Assembly: GCA_938040985.1 (NCBI GenBank)
Contig: CALHZD010000151.1
Coordinates: 1-25,936 of the forward strand
Direction of reading: 5' to 3'
Length of the DNA stretch: 25,936 bases
Origin: an uncultured Propionivibrio sp.
GTDB taxonomy: Bacteria; Pseudomonadota; Gammaproteobacteria; Burkholderiales; Rhodocyclaceae
In this document: piece after piece, positions 1 through 6,824 of the stretch
Numbering within the stretch: position 1 is the stretch's first letter
How the letters are laid out: every line of letters starts with the position of its first letter
Program-made: the position numbers and the translations under genes
The notes under the pieces: generated by a model
Seen by the model: only the letters and a program-made list of their open reading frames with translations
The model's database searches: none
What the model was told of the DNA's origin: nothing

Positions 1-180
1 CTGCCAAACCGGCAGTGAAGAAAGCGGCGGCAAAGCCCGCAGCAAAACCCGCAGCGAAGGCAGCGGTGAAGAAGGTTGCCGCCAAGGTCGCCGTTAAAAA
101 AGCGGCTGCCAAACCGGCAGTGAAGAAAGCGGCGGCAAAGCCCGCAGCAAAACCCGCAGCCAAGGCGGCGGTGAAGAAAA
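1..180 (+). repeat. Tandem 105-bp (35-codon) repeat within the H1-like gene
   Basis: Bases 1-55 are identical to 106-160, and similarity continues with scattered changes to about 180. The period is 105 bp, so a gain or loss of one unit would keep the frame. The first unit runs off the left edge, so the total copy number is unknown. Shorter AAAKPA-type units are nested inside. Confidence 0.85.
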
Positions 181-308
181 CAGCCAGCAAGCCAGTAGCC
201 AAAACGGCAACCAAGGCTGCGCCGTCTACGGCGGCAACTCCCGGTATTAAATCGGCCTTAAATCCTTCCGGCGCCTGGCCATTCCCGACAGGTTCGCGTC
301 CTAAATAA
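1..308 (+). CDS. Histone H1-like Ala/Lys/Pro-rich DNA-binding protein, 5' end missing
   Basis: The reading frame is open to the left edge of the window (first complete codon at position 3), so this is the C-terminal part of a longer protein. The GTG at 15 is probably just an internal valine. The visible part is almost entirely Ala, Lys, Pro and Val in AAAKPA/AVKKAA units, followed by a short non-repetitive tail containing GAWPFPTGSRPK before the TAA. Lys/Ala-rich proteins of this kind with a similar tail are common in betaproteobacteria and are annotated as histone H1-like or AlgP-like nucleoid proteins. Binding to DNA through the basic tail is inferred from composition. The coding DNA carries a tandem 105-bp repeat (see the repeat entry). 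Copy number probably varies between strains. Confidence 0.8.
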   Translation, partial: AKPAVKKAAAKPAAKPAAKAAVKKVAAKVAVKKAAAKPAVKKAAAKPAAKPAAKAAVKKTASKPVAKTATKAAPSTAATPGIKSALNPSGAWPFPTGSRPK

Positions 309-325
309 ACCTGAATGGAAAAGAC

Positions 326-373
326 GGGAGAGCCGGGTGGCTCTCCCTGAGGCAGGTGCTTATTTTCTGCCTC
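326..373 (+). terminator. Two adjacent hairpins after the H1-like gene
   Basis: The first hairpin has a perfect 9-bp stem, GGGAGAGCC (326-334) and GGCTCTCCC (339-347), with a 4-nt loop. The second has a 7-bp stem, GAGGCAG (349-355) and CTGCCTC (367-373), whose loop holds a TTATTTT run. There is no long U tract directly after either stem, so the exact mechanism is unclear, but the position 18 bp past the stop codon fits transcription termination of the H1-like gene. Confidence 0.65.
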
Positions 374-802
374 AAGCCTTAAATCGCCTAGCCGTGTGCG
401 CATCATTCATCATTTCGTCAGCGTCGGCATTGGCCTTCTCTGAATATGGACGATATGCCTTGATGCTGCCGAAAGTGCGCATGTTGTTCCGTATTGGCCT
501 TTCTTAGCAAGCCGTATGTCGTCAGTGACCGGAGTCGCGGTCGCCAATTGGTTGTTGCCGCCTGCTTGGCTAAAACTATTCCATGCAATGACCAAACATT
601 CCGGCTTTAAAAGCTATTCATTGTGCAAGCGAGCGCTGGCGGATGCGCCGAATATGAACGGGCGCCGGGGTCGTTTTGCCTTTGCCACCGAGCTTGTCTA
701 GGTCTGTCGATGAGTACTGCGAGCGCGCAGGACAGGCTGATACAATATTGCCCGTCACTGTTTTTTGACAGACAGTTACCCCTCAATTCTCAGGATTTTG
801 CC
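374..802. other. Non-coding stretch between the H1-like gene and glnS
   Basis: About 430 bp. Small open frames on both strands (410-595 minus, 516-701 plus) have no recognisable composition or family and look like chance. The glnS frame stays open upstream to 623, but the extra residues (Cys-rich, unlike GlnRS) are unlikely to be translated. The only signal I can offer is a possible -10 element at 741-746. Confidence 0.5.
741..746 (+). promoter_or_regulatory. Possible -10 element for glnS (TACAAT)
   Basis: TACAAT lies 57 bp before the proposed GTG start of glnS. I see no convincing -35 at the usual spacing, so this is weak. Confidence 0.3.
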
Positions 803-2623
803 GTGAACCACGCCCCAGAAAACACTCGCAAAGATGCTTTGCAAGACACCCCAACGACGCCCGCGACCAATTTCATTCGCAACCATATCGACGCGGATCT
901 GGCTGCGGGCAAATATGCGCCGCGCCGCTGGTCGGGAGCGCCTGGCCTGGCGGCGCAGCAGCTGGCAGGCGGCCCCGATCCGGCAAAAATCCGCACGCGT
1001 TTTCCCCCTGAGCCGAACGGTTATCTGCATCTGGGGCACGCCAAGTCGATCTGCCTCAATTTTGGCCTGGCGCGTGATTATGGCGGCCGCTGCCACCTGC
1101 GCTTCGACGATACCAACCCGGAAAAAGAAGAAAAAGAATATGTCGACTCCATCACCGAGGCTGTGCGCTGGCTGGGTTTCGCCTGGAATGAGGGCGGCGA
1201 GGACAACCTCTATTATGCTTCCGACTATTTTGACTGGATGTTTGCCTGCGCGAACTATCTGGTCGAGTCGGGCCACGCCTACGTCGATAGCCAGAGCGCC
1301 GAGGAGATGCGCGCTCGCCGCGGCACGCTGACCGAACCGGGGCAGGATTCGCCGTATCGCAATCGCAGCATTGAGGAGAACCGTGCGTTATTTCAACGCA
1401 TGAAAGCGGGGGAATTTCCCGACGGCGCCCACGTTCTGCGCGCCAAGATCGATATGGCTTCGCCGAACATCAACCTGCGCGATCCGGCGATTTATCGTAT
1501 TCGTCACGCTGCGCACCACAATACGGGCGACAAATGGTGCATCTATCCGATGTACACCTTCGCGCACCCGATCGAGGATGCGCTGGAAAACATCACACAT
1601 TCGATTTGCACGCTGGAGTTCGAGGATCAGCGTCCTTTCTATGACTGGCTGCTTGCGCGGCTGGCCGAAGGCGGCTTGCTGCAGCGTCCGCTACCGCAAC
1701 AGATTGAGTTTTCCCGCCTGAATCTGACCTACGTCGTGCTGTCCAAACGCAAGCTGATCCAGCTCGTCGAGGAAAAGTATGTTTCCGGCTGGGACGACCC
1801 GCGCATGCCGACCATCGTCGGCGCACGTCGGCGCGGCTATACGCCGGAAGGATTTCGTCTATTTGCCGAGCGCATCGGCGTCTCCAAGGCGGATTCCCTG
1901 ATCGATTACGCAGTCTTTGAGGACTGCATGCGCGAAGTGCTCAATGAATCCGCCGAGCGCCGCGTCGCCGTGCTCGACCCGCTGAAGCTGATCATCGACA
2001 ACTATCCGGCCGGGCAAAGCGAAGAATGCTTTGCGCCCAACCACCCCTTGAAACCGGAGCTGGGCAAGCGCGCGATGCCATTCTCGCGCGAACTGTGGAT
2101 CGAACGTGATGATTTCATGGAAACGCCGCTCAAAGGGTTTCGCCGCCTTTACCCGGGGAACCGTGTGCGTCTGCGCTATGGTTATGTCGTCGAATGTACC
2201 GGATGCGACAAGGACGCTGAAGGCAACATTGTCGCCGTACATTGCAGCTATCTGCCGGAAACCAAATCCGGTACGCCGGGCGCCGACAGCGTCAAAGTTA
2301 AGGGCAATGTCCATTGGGTCTCGGCGGCGGAGGCGTATTCCGCAGAAGTGCGTCTTTACGACCGCCTTTTCGCCGCGCCCGCACCGGGCGCGCGCCGTGA
2401 GGGTGATACCGAGGGCGTCGAACGTAATTTCCTCGACGATCTCAATCCGGACAGTATACGCACCGTCATCGCCCGTCTTGAGCCCTCGCTCAAGACGGCG
2501 CAAGCCGAGGATCGCTACCAGTTCGAACGGCACGGCTATTTTGTCGTCGATCGTGTCGATGCCAGGCCGGGCGCGCCGGTCTTCAACCGCACGGTGACGC
2601 TCCGGCAAAGCATTGCTCCCTAG
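803..2623 (+). CDS. glnS: Glutaminyl-tRNA synthetase (class I)
   Basis: Charges tRNA-Gln with glutamine in the cytoplasm. The class I signatures are present: HLGH at residues 76-79 within PPEPNGYLHLGH, and the KMSKS-type loop VLSKR at 312-316. The FIRNHIDADLAAGKY stretch near residue 24 is the normal N-terminus of the family, and the C-terminal anticodon-binding beta-barrel region is complete. I chose the GTG at 803 because AGGA lies 7 nt upstream and the family's homology starts just after it. The frame has an ATG at 710 and extends back to 623, but those residues do not resemble GlnRS. The product is about 606 residues, somewhat longer than the E. coli enzyme (554), partly from an insertion of about 20 residues after the N-terminal helix that I recall in betaproteobacterial versions. 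Its substrate tRNA-Gln(TTG) is encoded at 10415-10491. It converges on the J-domain operon. Confidence 0.96.
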   Translation: MNHAPENTRKDALQDTPTTPATNFIRNHIDADLAAGKYAPRRWSGAPGLAAQQLAGGPDPAKIRTRFPPEPNGYLHLGHAKSICLNFGLARDYGGRCHLRFDDTNPEKEEKEYVDSITEAVRWLGFAWNEGGEDNLYYASDYFDWMFACANYLVESGHAYVDSQSAEEMRARRGTLTEPGQDSPYRNRSIEENRALFQRMKAGEFPDGAHVLRAKIDMASPNINLRDPAIYRIRHAAHHNTGDKWCIYPMYTFAHPIEDALENITHSICTLEFEDQRPFYDWLLARLAEGGLLQRPLPQQIEFSRLNLTYVVLSKRKLIQLVEEKYVSGWDDPRMPTIVGARRRGYTPEGFRLFAERIGVSKADSLIDYAVFEDCMREVLNESAERRVAVLDPLKLIIDNYPAGQSEECFAPNHPLKPELGKRAMPFSRELWIERDDFMETPLKGFRRLYPGNRVRLRYGYVVECTGCDKDAEGNIVAVHCSYLPETKSGTPGADSVKVKGNVHWVSAAEAYSAEVRLYDRLFAAPAPGARREGDTEGVERNFLDDLNPDSIRTVIARLEPSLKTAQAEDRYQFERHGYFVVDRVDARPGAPVFNRTVTLRQSIAP

Positions 2624-2984
2624 GAGAACATTGCCCGCGTCGAGTGGAGGCGGGTTTGGCAGGCCTGGCGTTATCCAAATTCCGTGAGGTATTGCCCTAA
2701 CGAGCGAGGGCGACGGCAGGATCGGTGTTATCCAAAATTTAGCGCAGTGGTTTTTTGTGCGGCGGTGTCGCGGCGGGAAACCGGCCGTCGTCCAGCCTTC
2801 CGGCGGCGTGCCGCTGAACGCCATACTGTCGGTTCGACGTGCTTGGCGGATGCACCAGATCGGCAGGCAGCGGTTTGATGCGTGGCAAAAATGAAAAACG
2901 CATTGGGTGGATTGGAGGCGCAGCCATGCGGTGATGTGCCGTGCTGATTTCCTTATATTGTCTGCCGTCCTGCACGGCGCGTAA
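2624..2984. other. Intergenic region between convergent glnS and the J-domain operon
   Basis: No supportable gene. Just after glnS, CCCGC (2634-2638) and GCGGG (2650-2654) could form a weak hairpin followed by TTT. Two copies of GTTATCCAAA lie at 2670-2679 and 2727-2736. At the far end a 5-bp hairpin (2964-2978) follows the leftward operon. A long minus-strand open frame crossing this region and glnS is an antisense shadow. Confidence 0.5.
2964..2978 (-). terminator. Small hairpin after the J-domain operon
   Basis: GCCGT (2964-2968) and ACGGC (2974-2978) pair around a 5-nt loop, 6 bp beyond the stop codon of the last leftward gene. There is no U tract, so it could only be a weak or Rho-assisted terminator. 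Confidence 0.3.
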
Positions 2985-4013
2985 TTATTTGACGACGTAG
3001 GCTTCCGGCAGATGGACAGCGACCAGACCGTAGCAATCGTCCGCATCCTGTCCGGCATCCTCGGCGCAGACCGGTAGGCTGGTCGCCTGGGCAATGGTAG
3101 TGAGAATTTGGCGGGCCAGGTCGACTTCGCCATTAAATGTCATCAGGCTGTCATAGTCCGCCACTTGCAGGCGATCTTCAAGCGCGTGGCGGATGGAAGT
3201 TGCCTTATTGCTCAAATGGTCGCGCGCGCTGGCCGTCTGCTTGCCGCCTAAGCGGATGGCGATGACCGGGATTTCCAGCCGGTAGCCGGTTGCCTCCCCC
3301 GGATTTTTCGGGTTCATGAGCGCAACGGAAAGATCAGTGATTAGTGCGGGAATTTCGCGGCCGGCAGTATTTTTTTTCTCTGCCGTCGCTGCGCCTGGTA
3401 CGGGCAAGGCATCATCCTGTCGCAGCGGTGGCATGGATTGCACGGATTGCGGGGCGGCCTGCGTGATGCGTAGCCGGCGTCGTACAGTGGGCGAGTCGTG
3501 CGGAGGGGCTTCAGCGGTGACGGGCGGATTGGCCGGGGACGCCGGCCGGTGCGGACCGGGGGTGGCTATTCGTCTGACGGTGATGATCAATACCCAGAAG
3601 ACGGCGGCGATCAGAACGCAGGCGCACAGCAGGATGACGAAAGAAATGCGGCTCTTGGGGGAAGTGGCCTGAATATGCGGACGTTCCCGTGAGTAGTTTT
3701 TTTCTTCCTCTCTATAAGTTGCCGATGATGTCGTTGCGGCATCGTGATAAACCCCGTACACATTACCGTACAGTTCATTCAGCGATTGGTCATAGGCCGC
3801 GCGCCGCTCGGCATCGGAAAGCGTCTCATAAGCCTGCGCCACCAATACGGCGCGTTCCGCCGCCTGTTTGTCGCCGGGATTCTTGTCCGGATGGTAGCGC
3901 TGCATCAGGCTGCGGTAGGCGGCGCGAATGACCTCTGGACTTGCGGTGTGACTGACTTCGAGGATGTCGTAATGGCTGGGCGCATGGCCGGGCGAGAGCG
4001 GGGATGCGGGCAT
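2985..4013 (-). CDS. Membrane-anchored J-domain protein with a FliL-like C-terminal region
   Basis: 342 residues. Residues 14-77 form a canonical J domain with the HPD tripeptide at 41-43 (in RYHPDKNPGD), so it should stimulate the ATPase of a DnaK-type Hsp70. One membrane span follows at about 123-146 (ISFVILLCACVLIAAVFWVL), with basic residues on its N-terminal side, which predicts the J domain in the cytoplasm and the rest in the periplasm. A Pro-rich linker (about 150-215) leads to a folded region (about 221-342). Its pattern (ALMNPKNPG, then YRLEIPVIAIRL, then IRHALEDRL, then a Leu/Gly-patterned helix, then a final YGLVAVHLPEAYVVK strand) resembles FliL-type domains; that is my inference from pattern only. 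Two Cys (316, 327) might form a disulfide. It is the last gene of a three-gene operon, starting 5 bp after the lipoprotein stop. It is not DnaJ, because there is no Gly/Phe region or zinc-finger domain. Confidence 0.85.
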   Translation of the reverse strand: MPASPLSPGHAPSHYDILEVSHTASPEVIRAAYRSLMQRYHPDKNPGDKQAAERAVLVAQAYETLSDAERRAAYDQSLNELYGNVYGVYHDAATTSSATYREEEKNYSRERPHIQATSPKSRISFVILLCACVLIAAVFWVLIITVRRIATPGPHRPASPANPPVTAEAPPHDSPTVRRRLRITQAAPQSVQSMPPLRQDDALPVPGAATAEKKNTAGREIPALITDLSVALMNPKNPGEATGYRLEIPVIAIRLGGKQTASARDHLSNKATSIRHALEDRLQVADYDSLMTFNGEVDLARQILTTIAQATSLPVCAEDAGQDADDCYGLVAVHLPEAYVVK

Positions 4014-4018
4014 GGCGC

Positions 4019-4459
4019 TCAGTCAATCTTGACGAAAGTCGTTGTACTGCCGTTCCGCTCACGTAGCTTGAACTCTCGCGGCGAAACGGCCAAGACGGTT
4101 TTTGTCTCATGGCTGACGCGGCCATTGTGCAGGCTGCTCCACAGGATTTTCTTATCGACCAGTTGCCAGACGCCATATTGCTGCACAAAACCGTCGGGGG
4201 CCTGGATTTCCCATTCGCCGTTACTGTAAAGTCTGATGGGGTCTTCAGCGCGCGATGATTTCCATTTGCCGACGAACTGCGTGGTTTTGAAGGAATCCTC
4301 AAACCACGAACAGGCCGAAAGCTGGAAAAAGAGAAAGGCGGCAAAGAGGAAAGCGCGCGTTGTTCCCGTGAAAGCAGCGTGCTTCCGCATGTCGGATGGG
4401 CGTATTTGGCCGTGTAGCTTGCTGGGTTCAAGCAGGGTGAGCGTTTCTGGTCTGTCCAT
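4019..4459 (-). CDS. Predicted lipoprotein of unknown function
   Basis: 146 residues. A hydrophobic stretch (about 36-48) ends in the lipobox LSAC with Cys50, so the mature protein should be a lipoprotein of about 97 residues. The mature part is Trp-, Gly- and charge-rich (VGKWKSS, NGEWEIQ, YGVWQL, then short beta-like strands to TTTFVKID), which suggests a small beta-barrel of lipocalin-like type. I do not recognise the family. The start is uncertain. The ATG at 4459 has GAGGA upstream, overlapping the previous stop codon, but leaves an unusually long n-region. The ATG at 4390 (Met24) gives a normal signal peptide but has no clear ribosome binding site. It sits between two membrane J-domain-like proteins, 12 bp after the first and 5 bp before the second. 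Confidence 0.75.
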   Translation of the reverse strand: MDRPETLTLLEPSKLHGQIRPSDMRKHAAFTGTTRAFLFAAFLFFQLSACSWFEDSFKTTQFVGKWKSSRAEDPIRLYSNGEWEIQAPDGFVQQYGVWQLVDKKILWSSLHNGRVSHETKTVLAVSPREFKLRERNGSTTTFVKID

Positions 4460-4471
4460 CGTGGCGATTCC

Positions 4472-5413
4472 TCACTGCGGCTTCGATGGCTGCGGCTGCG
4501 ACGGCTGCATCACTGAACGCCAGTGCTGCTGCATACGCTCGGTGCGTTCGGCCTCTTCACGCTGTTTGCGCTGCGCTTCTTCCTGCGCGCGTTTTTCCTC
4601 GCGTTCGGCTTCGCGTCGCTCGGCTTCTTCCGCGCGCCGCAGGTCGAAAGAAACGCGGTCGGCGTAGCGACGATCCGCTTCCTGCCGCTGTTGCGCTTCG
4701 CGCTCTGCGCGCGTCCTCTCGCGCTCTGCCTGAAGCGCTTCGGCTTCACGCTGACGGTGTTCAAGATCGCGCCGGCGCGCTTCGTCCGCTGAGGCCAGGC
4801 GCTCGCCGTACTTATGGTAATAGTCCTGAATGATCAGTTTTTCTTCTGCATTGGCGGTGGCGGCCGCCAGTTTTTCGTTGTAGGCGCGCTCAACGCGTGA
4901 TGAATACACAAGGTAAGACTGCAACATAATCGCCAGAATGACGACAATCAGCATAATGGCGAGCAGCGAGCGAAACGGCGATGAGCGGTGACTCGACAGA
5001 GAAAACGACGAGGCGCGGAAGCTGCCCAGACCGCCGGCTTCTTCGTTTGCGTCAGTGTGGTAGATGACGGCGCGGGTCCGTACGGGCGGGGCATCGGCGC
5101 CCTGGGACAGGCGGTCGGGAGCGGGCAGTCGAGCTGAGATCGGGGTAGGGATTGCACCTTTACGATCGGCGGAAGCCGTGCCGGGACCGCGGCGCGCCAT
5201 CAGCTTTTCATCGTAACCCATGCGGGATACTGGGTCGCTCAACGTGTCCCGGGCGAGCAGAATCAGCGTACGGCGGAAGTCGTAATCCTCGCGGTTCATG
5301 CGGTTTTCGGACGCTTCCAGTACGGCAAGCGCGCGTTGATACCCCGCTTCGATCTCATTTGTTGATGCGGAGGCGGGGACTCCCAGTACCTGATACAGCG
5401 TTTCCCTGATCAT
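4472..5413 (-). CDS. Membrane protein with a degenerate J-like domain and a long coiled coil
   Basis: 313 residues. The N-terminal 70 residues follow the J-domain helix pattern (LYQVLGVPASAS, a helix II region, then RDTLSDPVSRMGYDE like the helix III end of J domains), but the HPD tripeptide is absent, so direct DnaK stimulation is unlikely. A polar linker leads to one membrane span at about 148-170 (SLLAIMLIVVILAIMLQSYL). Residues about 175-298 are an almost uninterrupted Glu/Arg/Ala/Gln helix typical of coiled coils, probably periplasmic if the N-terminus is inside. It ends in a short Pro/Gln tail. It is the first gene of the operon with the lipoprotein and the HPD-containing J protein. The ATG at 5413 is the first in frame near the family-like start; no strong Shine-Dalgarno is visible. 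Function unknown; a scaffold or J-protein partner is an inference. Confidence 0.8.
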   Translation of the reverse strand: MIRETLYQVLGVPASASTNEIEAGYQRALAVLEASENRMNREDYDFRRTLILLARDTLSDPVSRMGYDEKLMARRGPGTASADRKGAIPTPISARLPAPDRLSQGADAPPVRTRAVIYHTDANEEAGGLGSFRASSFSLSSHRSSPFRSLLAIMLIVVILAIMLQSYLVYSSRVERAYNEKLAAATANAEEKLIIQDYYHKYGERLASADEARRRDLEHRQREAEALQAERERTRAEREAQQRQEADRRYADRVSFDLRRAEEAERREAEREEKRAQEEAQRKQREEAERTERMQQHWRSVMQPSQPQPSKPQ

Positions 5414-5471
5414 AAACGTGCCATTTGTCGAGTTTCCGATACCATGCCTGTACTTTTATGCTGACCGAAAG

Positions 5472-5477
5472 ATTATA
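5472..5477 (-). promoter_or_regulatory. Possible -10 element for the J-domain operon (TATAAT)
   Basis: A perfect TATAAT on the minus strand, 58 bp before the ATG at 5413. There is no good -35 at 16-18 bp; the nearest TTGGCG is about 20 bp away. Confidence 0.35.
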
Positions 5478-5542
5478 CCGTGCCCTCAATGCCAGCGCGC
5501 CAAGGTATTCAACTATATACCGGGGTCGTAGCCCTATGCTAG

Positions 5543-5571
5543 ACGGGCAGCGAAGCTATTGCCCGTTTCTT
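5543..5571. terminator. Orphan terminator-like hairpin between divergent genes
   Basis: ACGGGCA (5543-5549) and TGCCCGT (5560-5566) form a perfect 7-bp stem with a 10-nt loop, followed on the plus strand by TTCTT. No annotated plus-strand gene ends here, and the J operon and pyrF diverge from this region. Confidence 0.45.
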
Positions 5572-5685
5572 GACGCACTGCCCTAGGCAATCCGGGTTTT
5601 CGTGCAGGTATAAATGGAGGGTCCGAACTGTCGTATGCGGTGAGACAATAACGTATCGATACTATATTTCGGATGTGCCCATATC

Positions 5686-6498
5686 ATGACTTTCATTGAG
5701 ATGTTGCAGGCTGCCTGGCAGAAAAATGATTCTTTGCTTTGCGTTGGGCTGGATCCCGATCCCATGAAGTTCCCGACGCATCTCCAGGGGCGGCCAGAGG
5801 CCATTTTTGAATTTTGCCGCGCTATCGTTGATGCGACGGCCGATCTCGTCTGCGCCTTCAAGCCGCAGATTGCTTACTTTGCCGCGAACTGTGCCGAAGA
5901 TCAGCTGCAGGCGCTGATTGCCCATATTCATGATCACCATCCCGGCGTTCCGGTGATCGTCGACGCCAAGCGCGGTGATATTGGAAGTACGGCGGAACAG
6001 TACGCCATTGAAGTTTTTGAGCGCTACCGCGGCGATGCGATCACCGCCAACCCCTATATGGGGCGTGACTCGGTCGAGCCTTACTTGGCGTATCGTGACA
6101 AGGGCGTTTTTTTGCTTTGCCGAACATCCAATCCGGGCGGAAGCGACCTTCAGTTCCTTGATGTGGGCGGCCAGAAACTTTACGAGCATGTAGCCGGGAT
6201 CGTGGCGCGTGACTGGAATAAAAACGGGCAATGCGGTCTCGTTGTGGGGGCGACGTACCCGGGCGAAATTGCCCGCGTCCGCCGGATTATCGGCGAGATG
6301 CCGTTGCTCGTGCCTGGCATTGGTGCGCAAGGCGGTGATGTGGAGGCAACGCTGAAAGCGGGACGTACGGCATGCGGTACGGGGCTTATCGTCAATAATT
6401 CGCGGGCCATTCTTTATGCCGGCAAGGGAGAGGATTTTGCGCAGGCTGCCCGCCAAGCGGCGATGACTTCACGTGCGCTGATCAACCGTTTTCGTTAG
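5686..6498 (+). CDS. pyrF: Orotidine 5'-phosphate decarboxylase (long subfamily)
   Basis: Converts OMP to UMP, the last step of de novo pyrimidine synthesis. At 270 residues it belongs to the longer OMP decarboxylase subfamily (family 2), found in many betaproteobacteria, actinobacteria and mycobacteria. The active-site motif is DAKRGDIGS with Lys95, the N-terminal substrate strand is LCVGLDPDP, and the phosphate-binding end is VPGIGAQGGD. The ATG at 5686 gives the usual family N-terminus (MTFIEMLQAAW); the upstream CGGA is a modest ribosome binding site. It stands alone, with 187 bp or more on each side. Confidence 0.95.
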   Translation: MTFIEMLQAAWQKNDSLLCVGLDPDPMKFPTHLQGRPEAIFEFCRAIVDATADLVCAFKPQIAYFAANCAEDQLQALIAHIHDHHPGVPVIVDAKRGDIGSTAEQYAIEVFERYRGDAITANPYMGRDSVEPYLAYRDKGVFLLCRTSNPGGSDLQFLDVGGQKLYEHVAGIVARDWNKNGQCGLVVGATYPGEIARVRRIIGEMPLLVPGIGAQGGDVEATLKAGRTACGTGLIVNNSRAILYAGKGEDFAQAARQAAMTSRALINRFR

Positions 6499-6824
6499 AT
6501 CGTTAGAAGAAGGACGGCGGTTAGAAGAAAGGTGTTCTGCAGGCAGGGTAAGCCGGTACGAGCTGGCAGCGTTTTCCCGCAGTTTCACTTTGCCGATGCC
6601 TCAACTGACAGCGTGTAGAGGCTAAGGAGACATGCCTCAAAATATGGGCGCAGGCGTACAATCGTGGCGATGCCGGTGGATGAAATTTTCTGAGGCTTTC
6701 TGTATTTTTACGTCTGCCTGCATCGATGGATTCGGCGCTTCGGCGTGTAATTCCGGCCGAACTACCCGGATATTCTGGACTTGCCCGCGCACGCAGCGCA
6801 TAAAACAAAAGACAGGAGCAGGAT
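6499..6824. other. Intergenic region between pyrF and the reductase gene
   Basis: No supportable gene. GTTAGAAGAA occurs twice (6502-6511 and 6520-6529) just after the pyrF stop. A TACAAT at 6657-6662 could be a -10 element but has no matching -35. The overlapping small open frames look like chance. Confidence 0.4.

Noticed and set aside
410..595. Minus-strand small open frame of 61 codons before glnS
   Set aside because: No ribosome binding site, no recognisable composition, and an overlapping frame on the other strand is equally open.
623..802. N-terminal extension of GlnRS from the first in-frame start
   Set aside because: The extra residues are unlike the GlnRS family, and a GTG with a good ribosome binding site lies at 803 where family similarity begins.
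1859..3133. Long minus-strand open frame (424 codons) antisense to the glnS 3' half
   Set aside because: It overlaps a certain gene, its protein has no domain pattern, and it is explained by codon bias in GC-rich glnS.
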